From Alphaproteobacteria bacterium (GTDB lineage: Bacteria > Pseudomonadota > Alphaproteobacteria > Micropepsales > Micropepsaceae), in the NCBI GenBank assembly GCA_028865545.1, contig JAGWJY010000004.1, forward strand, positions 1 to 64,000: DNA of 64,000 nt, written 5' to 3'. Below are positions 57,430 through 64,000 of this stretch, piece by piece (the first letter of the stretch is position 1; each line of letters opens with the position of its first letter). Below the pieces are notes generated by a model that saw only the letters and a program-made list of their open reading frames with translations, did no database searches and had not been told where the DNA came from. A program made the position numbers and the translations under genes.

Positions 57430-57533
57430 AAACTTGTGCCGCAAATGCGTCGCTCTCGCAATAAAGATTGCAAACTCACCCTACGGCACGAAACTTATTT
57501 TCGCCGCGCGCCGTCTCGTACATATTGCAGTGC

Positions 57534-58193
57534 ATGATTAGCGTCGTCATTCCGACACAGAACGCGCAAGAGACCCTGACGCGCTGTTTCGACAGCCTGA
57601 TCGGCGCGACCGTGCATGGCGTCGTGCGCGAAGTGATCGTTGCCGACGGCGGCTCCACCGACGACACTCTATTCATCGCCGACGCAGCCGGAGCGCATGT
57701 CGTGCCAGCAGGAAAAACACGCGCATTGCAACTTGCGGCCGGCGCAAAAGCAGCGCGCAGCGACTGGCTTCTGTTTCTGTACCCGGAGACGGCCCTTGAG
57801 CCGGGATGGGATGTTGAAGCTGAAGCATTCATGGGGCGCGTACCGCTCGATCGTCCCCGCGCCGCGGCGTTCCGCTTTGGGCTGGATGATTTCGATGCAC
57901 GTTCGCGGCGCCTCGAAGCGATGGTCGCGTTGCGTTGCTGGCTGTTCAAACTGCCTTACGGCAATCAAGGGCTGCTGATCCCCAAGCGGCTTTACAACAG
58001 GCTCGGTGGTTACCGCGATACGGCGACGGAAGATGTAGATCTAGTACGTCGTGTGGGCGCGCGGAGGCTGGTGATGCTACGGGCGCGGGCAGTGAACAAA
58101 GCGGAGGCGAACGCCTGTGCGCTGCGCCGTCGAGCGTTAACGATCCTGCACGCGCTGCGCTTCCCGACCGGTGTCCTTGCCAGGTTGGGATAG
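57534..58193 (+). CDS. Family 2 glycosyltransferase
   Basis: From ATG 57534 the product has 219 residues (MISVVIPTQNAQETLTRCFDSL). The GT-A fold signature includes EVIVADGGSTDDTLFIADAAGAHVV and the acceptor-side TATEDVDLVRRVG (ED-type motif near residue 170). No TM. The donor and acceptor sugars cannot be read. The track start at 57468 lies in the divergent promoter region. Neighbouring genes give no pathway. Confidence 0.83.
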   Translation: MISVVIPTQNAQETLTRCFDSLIGATVHGVVREVIVADGGSTDDTLFIADAAGAHVVPAGKTRALQLAAGAKAARSDWLLFLYPETALEPGWDVEAEAFMGRVPLDRPRAAAFRFGLDDFDARSRRLEAMVALRCWLFKLPYGNQGLLIPKRLYNRLGGYRDTATEDVDLVRRVGARRLVMLRARAVNKAEANACALRRRALTILHALRFPTGVLARLG

Positions 58194-58214
58194 ATTTTCG
58201 GTCAGCAGAACGGC

Positions 58215-58760
58215 CTATTTCTCCATCAGCCGCGGCATGATCTCGACGAAGTTGCAGGGTCTGTGGCGGATGTCGAGCTGCCATTTGAGAATGCCGTCCC
58301 AGCCGTCCTTCACTGCACCGGGTGAACCGGGCAGGGCAAACAGATACGTGCCCTTCGCGACGCCGGCGCACGCGCGCGATTGTAGCGTCGAGGTTCCGAT
58401 CTTCTCGCAACTGATCTGGTGGAAGACGACGGAGAAGCCGTCGATCTCCTTCTCGAACACCGAACGGAACGCCTCTACCGTCACGTCGCGGCCGGTCAGG
58501 CCGGTGCCGCCGGTGGAAACCACCACATCGATCTGCGGATCGTCGATCCACGTACGAAGTTGCGCGGTAATGCGGACCTGATCGTCCCGTACGATGGTGC
58601 GGGCGGCGAGGACGTGACCCGCTTCCGCGATACGCGCCGCCAGCGTATCACCGGACGTATCGTCGGATGCCTCGCGCGTATCGGACACCGTCATCAGCGC
58701 GATGCGAACCGGGACGAAGGCGCGCGTGTCGTCAAGACGATGGGGTATCGTTGTCGCCAT
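58215..58760 (-). CDS. moaB: Molybdenum cofactor biosynthesis protein MoaB
   Basis: ATG 58760 has GAGGA eight bases upstream and yields 181 residues; the track ORF begins inside the transglycosylase gene. The MoaB/MogA fold is shown by PVRIALMTVSDTREASDDTSGDTLAARIAEAGH, STGGTGLTGRDVTVEAFRSVFEKEIDGFSVVFHQISCEKIG and GSPGAVKDGWDGIL. It adenylates or handles molybdopterin. Its first 29 bases overlap the 3' end of the transglycosylase gene. Confidence 0.92.
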   Translation of the reverse strand: MATTIPHRLDDTRAFVPVRIALMTVSDTREASDDTSGDTLAARIAEAGHVLAARTIVRDDQVRITAQLRTWIDDPQIDVVVSTGGTGLTGRDVTVEAFRSVFEKEIDGFSVVFHQISCEKIGTSTLQSRACAGVAKGTYLFALPGSPGAVKDGWDGILKWQLDIRHRPCNFVEIMPRLMEK

Positions 58761-60537
58761 TGTCGTCATCCTCATCAGTACCCAGCGGCGGCGGCGGCGG
58801 CGCGGACTGCTGCGGTGGATGATATGTCGGCCAATCGCCGCGGGCGGCTTCGTCAAGACTGAGCGCGGCATCATCGGTACGCCGGTGATACATCCAGTAA
58901 TAGGTGAGAAGGCGTTTGACGTAGCTGCGCGTCTCCGGCGCGCGCATACTTTCGATGAACATAAGCGGATCATCTTCCCGGCCGTCGCGCGCAGCCATCC
59001 ATTGTGACACTCTCGTCGGACCCGCGTTGTAGGCGGCGCACAGCTCGACGAGATTGCCGTTATAGCGATCGAGCAACTGCGCGATGAAGCGCTGACCCAA
59101 GCTCATATTGTAGCCCGGATCGAAGAGGCGCTCATAAGCGCCTCTGCCGCCGATATGAGCCGCTGTTGCGGGCATCAGCTGCATCAGACCTTTCGCGCCG
59201 GCCGGCGAGACGGCTGTGGCCTGGAAGCGCGTTTCGATCCGCGCGAAGGCGAGCACCAGCGACGGATCGATGGTGTAGCCGCCCAGCGGTTTGTACTGCG
59301 GAATGGGGAAGAGGCCGGTGAGGAGCAGGCCGCGCGCGGCGCTTGTTTCGCTGGCCCGCAATTCGAGATTGGGAACATCCAATGCGCGTGCCAGACCTGC
59401 GAAGGCGGCATCGAGATTCAGGTCGGCGGATTCGCCGAAGGCGCGGTTCAATTCGGCATTGACGTAATTGTCGTAGCCCTTCTCGTCGATCTGCCACAAG
59501 GCAACCGCACGGTGCGCCGCGGGCCGCTGCACGATCTGGGCGAATTGCGACGGCAGCAGCACCGGATCGGCAAAGCCGGTCTGCGGGTCCTGCCCCAGCA
59601 CGCGCTCGGCCAAGAGCCCGTAAAAAGTCGGCTCTTCGCGGGCGGCAGCGGTGAGCAAAGTGATGACGCGGCTCGGGTCGCCGGCACGCAGATAGGAACG
59701 GGCCGCCCAGAAAGCCGCAGCGCTGCGCGTCCAGTTCGGCATGGCGGCGACCTGCGCCAGGGTTTCGAAATGCTTGGCAGCAACACCGTAATTGTGCAGC
59801 CGGAAGGCGGCCAGACCGGCGCACCAGTCGAGCAACGGCGCGTCCGCGCGTCCCGTCGTTGCCGCACCGTCGCCGAGCGCAAAGGCTTTGTCGTTCATCC
59901 CCTCGGCGAGATAGGAGTAACAGACCCGCTGTGACAAACGCGAAATATCGGATGCTGGCGCGGTATTCGCTGCAATCAGTGCCTGCAGAGTGGCGAAGGC
60001 CTGATCCGGGCTGTCGTCGCTGATGTCAGACGAGATTTGTTCGAGAACGGCGCGCGCGGCGTCGGAAACGATCGGCGGATCCGGCGGGTCCATGTCTTCA
60101 TAGCCGCCGCCGCGCGGGTGTGCCGCGGTTGGCGCCGGAATCGAGGCGGTCATAACCGTGACGGTTTTATGATGGCGCTTGCGAATGTGCTTGGTCGCGC
60201 GCTTGACGGCGAGCTTGTATACGCGATGGGCGATCGGCAGATCGCCATAGTTACGCATCCAGGTGATGAGCTCGGACAACGGAATGCGCCTGGAGTGCGG
60301 CGAAAGGATATGCTCGGCCAGCAGGTAGCCCTTTAGAGATTTGTCTTCGAGCTTTTCGTAAAGCGCCTGCGCCTTGCTGAATTTCCCGACGCGCTCGTCG
60401 GCGATGATCTCGCGGTAATATCGGACGTCTTGCTGCGAAAGCACGCTGGGAACGAATTGCGGCACCGCTTCGTCGGCATGCGCCGGCGCGGCCGCAACAA
60501 CGAGCAAGGCGACTGTTAACGCGAGGCGGCGTATCAT
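58732..60537 (-). CDS. Soluble lytic murein transglycosylase
   Basis: The 601-residue protein has a signal peptide (MIRRLALTVALLVVAAAPAHA), a large helical superhelix domain (about 30-400, Slt70-like), and the C-terminal transglycosylase domain with catalytic E435 in FARIETRFQATAVSPAGAKGLMQLMPATA and the AAYNAGPTRVSQWM motif. It cleaves peptidoglycan to 1,6-anhydroMurNAc products, which NagZ (34.7 kb) recycles. The tail is Pro/Asp-rich. Confidence 0.93.
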   Translation of the reverse strand: MIRRLALTVALLVVAAAPAHADEAVPQFVPSVLSQQDVRYYREIIADERVGKFSKAQALYEKLEDKSLKGYLLAEHILSPHSRRIPLSELITWMRNYGDLPIAHRVYKLAVKRATKHIRKRHHKTVTVMTASIPAPTAAHPRGGGYEDMDPPDPPIVSDAARAVLEQISSDISDDSPDQAFATLQALIAANTAPASDISRLSQRVCYSYLAEGMNDKAFALGDGAATTGRADAPLLDWCAGLAAFRLHNYGVAAKHFETLAQVAAMPNWTRSAAAFWAARSYLRAGDPSRVITLLTAAAREEPTFYGLLAERVLGQDPQTGFADPVLLPSQFAQIVQRPAAHRAVALWQIDEKGYDNYVNAELNRAFGESADLNLDAAFAGLARALDVPNLELRASETSAARGLLLTGLFPIPQYKPLGGYTIDPSLVLAFARIETRFQATAVSPAGAKGLMQLMPATAAHIGGRGAYERLFDPGYNMSLGQRFIAQLLDRYNGNLVELCAAYNAGPTRVSQWMAARDGREDDPLMFIESMRAPETRSYVKRLLTYYWMYHRRTDDAALSLDEAARGDWPTYHPPQQSAPPPPPLGTDEDDDNGDNDTPSS

Positions 60538-60563
60538 TCCTGACCCTTCAAGCTCGAAGAGTG

Positions 60564-61454
60564 TTAGCGGACCTCGGCGCAGCTCTCAAGCAGCCCGGCA
60601 GAAATGATTTTTTGTTCCGCAGCCTGCAGATCGCGCCAGGCGAGTTTCTTATGCGCGGGCTGGCGCAGCAGATAGGCAGGATGAAGCGTCGGCATCACCG
60701 GCACCGTCTCGTCGCCCACGCGATATTCCAGCCAGCGGCCGCGCAGCTTCATAATTCCTTCGGAGAATCCCATCACATGGCGGGCGGCGACGGCACCGAG
60801 CAGAATTATGATTCCGGGATTCACCAACTCGATATGCCGGCGCAGGAAGGGCAGGCACATCGCCGCTTCTTCCGGCGAGGGCTCGCGGTTGTCGGGAGGC
60901 CGCCAGTTGATGACGTTTGTAATATAAGCACAGGTGCGATCCAAATGGATCGCGGCCATCATCCTGTCGAGGAGTTTCCCGGCGCGGCCCACGAACGGAA
61001 GGCCTATGCGGTCCTCGTCGCGGCCTGGCGCCTCGCCGATGAACATGATGCGCGAGGCCGGATTGCCGTCGGCGAAAACCGTGTTGGTGGCGCCGCGCTT
61101 CAGGGCGCAGCCGTCAAAGCCTTCCAGCGCGGCCTTGAGTTCCGCCAGCGTGTTCGCACCACGCGCCAGCGACTGTGCCGTTCCAATACTGTCTTCCTCT
61201 CCCGATCCGTTGAGCGCCCGCGCGTTCGCACGCGGCGCCGTCCCCGAGAGGCTGGTGAAAGACGATAGCGGCGTACGCGATGCCTCCTCCACTGGTGCGC
61301 CGGCGCCAGGCGGCCGCCGCGGAGCCTGTTCTGTCGTCGCCCCGGACCTCTTTGCGAACCTGTTCACCGGCTCGTCACCGACAGCCTCGTCGGCTCCGGC
61401 CTCGACGAGCCAGGCAAGCGTTGCAAGGGGGGTGGTACTGGTCGGGTCGGCCAT
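60564..61454 (-). CDS. Family 4-like uracil-DNA glycosylase
   Basis: ATG 61454 gives 296 residues; 61559 is an alternative with 35 more. The first 115 residues are disordered and acidic. The core has GEAPGRDEDRIGLPFVGRAGKLLDRM, TNVINWRPPDNREPSPEE and HPAYLLRQPAHKKLAW, the active-site motifs of type 4 UDG. Against Thermus UDGa only two of the four [4Fe-4S] cysteines are kept (in FDGCALK and AAMCLPF); the others are Phe and Trp. It removes uracil from DNA; cluster binding is doubtful. Confidence 0.88.
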   Translation of the reverse strand: MADPTSTTPLATLAWLVEAGADEAVGDEPVNRFAKRSGATTEQAPRRPPGAGAPVEEASRTPLSSFTSLSGTAPRANARALNGSGEEDSIGTAQSLARGANTLAELKAALEGFDGCALKRGATNTVFADGNPASRIMFIGEAPGRDEDRIGLPFVGRAGKLLDRMMAAIHLDRTCAYITNVINWRPPDNREPSPEEAAMCLPFLRRHIELVNPGIIILLGAVAARHVMGFSEGIMKLRGRWLEYRVGDETVPVMPTLHPAYLLRQPAHKKLAWRDLQAAEQKIISAGLLESCAEVR

Positions 61455-61557
61455 ACCCGCAGCATACGGCAGGGCGTCTTTTTGCGCGACGCCTTCGGTT
61501 GACCCCGCCGCTCGCCCAGCCCCATAACCTGTGGGGGAATGAATCTCGGGATCGGGC

Positions 61558-63222
61558 ATGGCGGACAACGTCCAGCGCGACAGCATTGAATACGACGTGG
61601 TGATCGTTGGTGGCGGGCCGGCCGGCCTGTCGGCCGCGATTAGGCTGAAGCAACTCGCGGTCGAGACCGGTCGGGAGGTCAGCGTTTGCGTTCTGGAGAA
61701 GGGCTCTGAAGTCGGCGCGCACATCCTTTCCGGGGCCGTCGTCGATCCCATCGCTCTTAACGAACTGATCCCCGACTGGAAAGCGAGGGGCGCCCCGATG
61801 GACGTCCCGGTCACCGACGACCGGTTCTACTTCCTGACCAAAACTGGAAGCATCCGACTACCCAATTTCACCATGCCGCCGCTGATGAGCAACCACGGTG
61901 CCTATATTGTCAGCCTGGGCAATGTCTGTCGCTGGCTGGCGACCCAGGCGGAAGCACTGGGCGTAGAGATTTATCCGGGCTTTCCCGCGGCCGATCTGCT
62001 GTTCGGTGACAAAGGTGAGGTCAGAGGCGTCGTCACTGGCGATCTTGGCGTGGCGCGCGATGGCCATCACAAGGATTCTTACACGCCCGGCATGGAACTC
62101 TTGGGCAAGTACACGCTGTTTGCAGAAGGCGCGCGCGGCTCACTGTCGAAACGGCTGATCGCCAAATATAATCTTCAAGACGGCCGCGACGTACAGAAGT
62201 TTGGCATCGGCCTCAAGGAACTCTGGGAGTTGCCTGCCGAAAAGCACCAGCGCGGCCTGGTGATGCACACGATGGGCTGGCCGCTGGCCAACGAGACGGG
62301 CGGCGGATCGTTCATGTACCATTGGGGTGAGCGCTTCTGCTCCGTCGGCTTCGTCGTGCACCTCAACTACAAAAACCCCTACCTCTCTCCCTTCGACGAA
62401 TTCCAGCGGATGAAACAACATCCGCGCATCCGCCCGTTCCTTGAGGGAGGCAAGCGGATTGGTTACGGCGCCAGGGCGCTGTCCGAAGGTGGATTCCAAT
62501 CGGTGCCGAAGCTGAGTTTCCCCGGCGGTGCGCTGATCGGGTGCTCCGCAGGCTTCATGAACGTGCCGCGCATCAAGGGCAGCCACCATGCGATGAAAAC
62601 CGGCATGTTGGCGGCTGAGGCCGCCTTCGCGGCAGTAGGCGAAAACAGGGCCGGCGACACGCTGATCGCCTATGAAAAAGCTTACCGCGGCAGCCATGTT
62701 TACGAGGATTTGAAGCGGGTCCGGAACGTAAAGCCGCTATGGTCCAAGTTGGGAACCTTCCCCGGCATCCCCTTGGGCGCACTGGATATGTGGACCAACC
62801 AGTTGTTCGGCTTCAGTCTTTTCGGCACGCTGGCGCATGGCAAGCCGGATTACGCCACTTTAAGAAAATCGAGCGACAGCACGCGTATTATCTATCCGAA
62901 GCCAGACGGTGTGGTCAGCTTCGACAAGCTTTCGAGCGTGTTCCTGTCCAACACCAACCATGAAGAGGACCAACCGGTACATCTGGTGCTTAGGGAGCCG
63001 GCGCTTCCGCTGCGGGTTAATCTGCCCGAATATGCGGAGCCGGCGCAGCGCTACTGTCCGGCAGGCGTGTACGAGATTGTCGGCGATGCGGCAGAGGCGC
63101 GCTTCCAGATCAACGCGCAGAATTGCGTGCACTGCAAAACCTGCGACATCAAGGATCCGTCGCAGAATATCACCTGGGTGACGCCGGAGGGCGGCGGCGG
63201 CCCGAATTATTCGAATATGTAG
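61558..63222 (+). CDS. etfD: Electron transfer flavoprotein-ubiquinone oxidoreductase
   Basis: The 554-residue protein has an FAD-binding motif (YDVVIVGGGPAGLSAAIRLKQL), GSEVGAHILSGAVVDP, a membrane-contacting region and a C-terminal ferredoxin-like [4Fe-4S] site with NCVHCKTCDIKDPSQNITWVTPEGGGGP. It passes electrons from ETF, fed by acyl-CoA dehydrogenases such as the isovaleryl enzyme at 1.2 kb, to ubiquinone. The stop TAG overlaps the ribosome binding site of the next gene. Confidence 0.95.
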   Translation: MADNVQRDSIEYDVVIVGGGPAGLSAAIRLKQLAVETGREVSVCVLEKGSEVGAHILSGAVVDPIALNELIPDWKARGAPMDVPVTDDRFYFLTKTGSIRLPNFTMPPLMSNHGAYIVSLGNVCRWLATQAEALGVEIYPGFPAADLLFGDKGEVRGVVTGDLGVARDGHHKDSYTPGMELLGKYTLFAEGARGSLSKRLIAKYNLQDGRDVQKFGIGLKELWELPAEKHQRGLVMHTMGWPLANETGGGSFMYHWGERFCSVGFVVHLNYKNPYLSPFDEFQRMKQHPRIRPFLEGGKRIGYGARALSEGGFQSVPKLSFPGGALIGCSAGFMNVPRIKGSHHAMKTGMLAAEAAFAAVGENRAGDTLIAYEKAYRGSHVYEDLKRVRNVKPLWSKLGTFPGIPLGALDMWTNQLFGFSLFGTLAHGKPDYATLRKSSDSTRIIYPKPDGVVSFDKLSSVFLSNTNHEEDQPVHLVLREPALPLRVNLPEYAEPAQRYCPAGVYEIVGDAAEARFQINAQNCVHCKTCDIKDPSQNITWVTPEGGGGPNYSNM

Positions 63223-63232
63223 GAGTACAAAA

Positions 63233-64000
63233 TTGCGAATTCTTCCGCTCATCGCAGCATTTTGCGTTGCCACTACACTTGCAGGCTGCGCCACCGATCG
63301 CGGGGCGATAACGATCGGCGCGCCGGACGTTAACAACGAGGCAGATGTCTTCGGCGATTATCTGGCGGCGCGGTTCGCCGCAGATCATCATGATCTGAAC
63401 GAAGCGGCGAAGTATTACCGGGCCGGTTTGGACAGCGACCCAAAGAATCCGCAGCTTCTCGCGTTCTCGTTCTTCTACGCCGCCAGCTCAGGCGAGGTCG
63501 ATCAGGCTGCGGAGCTTGCCAAACGTTTGGCCGTCACGTCGCCCGACGACCGCGCGTCGCGACTGACCCTGGCGGTTGCCGCGTTGAAACATCGCGATTA
63601 CAAGGAGGCGCGGGCTCAGATCGCAAAGTCCGCCAACGGGCCCTTCACTACGTTTACCGTCGCTTTGATCGACGCTTGGGCCGCCGCCGGGATGGGGGAC
63701 GGAAAAGCTGCCGAGGCAGATCTGAAAAAGCTGCATGTGCAAAGCGCGGCCGACGCCTTGGCTTATTTCAACGAGGCGATGCTGGCGGAGTATCTCGGCC
63801 AGAAGGACACGGCCGATACCGATTACCAAAAAGAACTGGAGACGGCCGGCCCGTCGCCGCGGGTGATCGATGCTTATGGTCGCTTCCTGGAGCGCAATGG
63901 GCGGGCAAAAGAGGCCAAGGCCCTGTACGCCAAAGTTGAGGACGAGGGTGCCTTGGCGCCGATCGCCAAGGCCGGGCTCGCGCGCATTGCGGCGGGAACG
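63233..64000 (+). CDS. TPR-repeat lipoprotein, C-terminus cut by window edge
   Basis: Not in the ORF track: the frame starts at TTG 63233, seven bases after AGGAG, and is open to the window end (256 codons). The N-terminus MRILPLIAAFCVATTLAGCATD carries a lipobox LAGC, so it is a lipoprotein. The mature part holds tetratricopeptide-like repeats such as ARFAADHHDLNEAAKYYRAGLDSDPKNPQLL and RFLERNGRAKEAKALYAKVEDEG. It probably acts as a periplasmic scaffold. It follows etfD on one likely transcript. Confidence 0.82.
   Translation, partial: MRILPLIAAFCVATTLAGCATDRGAITIGAPDVNNEADVFGDYLAARFAADHHDLNEAAKYYRAGLDSDPKNPQLLAFSFFYAASSGEVDQAAELAKRLAVTSPDDRASRLTLAVAALKHRDYKEARAQIAKSANGPFTTFTVALIDAWAAAGMGDGKAAEADLKKLHVQSAADALAYFNEAMLAEYLGQKDTADTDYQKELETAGPSPRVIDAYGRFLERNGRAKEAKALYAKVEDEGALAPIAKAGLARIAAGT

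Overview
The window is one contiguous piece of a GC-rich alphaproteobacterial chromosome with very tight gene packing. The class assignment rests on several things seen together: a cell-cycle methyltransferase (ccrM) next to rnhB, a divK-pleD pair, an F0 ATP synthase operon separate from F1 with split b and b' subunits, the erpA/xthA/dgt/SPOR/nagZ/scpA/scpB neighbourhood, a phasin next to clpS-clpA, and a family of DUF1489, DUF3572 and DUF482 proteins typical of this class. I cannot name the order or genus with confidence. No tRNA, rRNA, insertion sequence, prophage, CRISPR array or replication origin was recognised; the region looks like core chromosome with a few accessory insertions.

Layout. 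1-781: 3' part of a secreted protein gene. 1.2-10.6 kb: leucine/isovalerate degradation genes (isovaleryl-CoA dehydrogenase, thiolase, both methylcrotonyl-CoA carboxylase subunits). These are interrupted by a two-TM protein, a Tat-signal protein, three very small membrane proteins and a stand-alone BLUF blue-light sensor. 10.6-16.7 kb: GNAT-panC, putA, and a SPOR-tailed D,D-carboxypeptidase. 17-20.3 kb: phasin and the ClpS-ClpA protease adaptor and unfoldase. 20.6-24.7 kb: HIT, FemAB-like and RidA proteins, then the agmatine-to-putrescine pair aguA-aguB. 24.7-27.7 kb: an overlapping operon of DUF3572, HAD, ROK kinase and a sialidase-like secreted protein. 27.9-29.7 kb: divK-pleD. 30-37.2 kb: CoA-transferase family III racemase, xthA, erpA, dgt, SPOR, nagZ, scpA, scpB. 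37.3-43.8 kb: small secreted protein, rnd, a periplasmic phosphodiesterase, aspS, SpoIIAA-like and DUF1697 proteins. 43.9-46.4 kb: atpI-atpB-atpE-b'-b. 46.5-52.7 kb: smc, a YqeY/DsbA fusion, DUF721, mutY. 52.6-57.4 kb: ccrM, rnhB, an ECF sigma/anti-sigma pair with two paralogous membrane proteins, a radical SAM protein. 57.5-64 kb: glycosyltransferase, moaB, lytic transglycosylase, a family 4-like uracil-DNA glycosylase, ETF-ubiquinone oxidoreductase, and the start of a TPR lipoprotein.

How the genes fit together. Isovaleryl-CoA dehydrogenase and the electron sink ETF-QO support acyl-CoA oxidation. Thiolase and phasin point to polyhydroxyalkanoate metabolism. PutA and AguA/AguB handle amino acids and polyamines. 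DacC-like, NagZ, lytic transglycosylase and SPOR proteins act on peptidoglycan. DivK, PleD, CcrM, Smc and ScpAB are cell-cycle and chromosome functions.

The most notable observations are six GANTC sites packed into 67 bp directly upstream of ccrM, a membrane protein that joins a YqeY-like cytoplasmic domain to a periplasmic DsbA domain, two near-identical PhaR-type boxes flanking the phasin promoter, an ECF sigma locus with a tandem pair of small membrane proteins, and a uracil-DNA glycosylase lacking two of the four expected cluster cysteines. Starts were moved from the ORF track where a ribosome binding site, a stop/start overlap or family length pointed to an internal codon.
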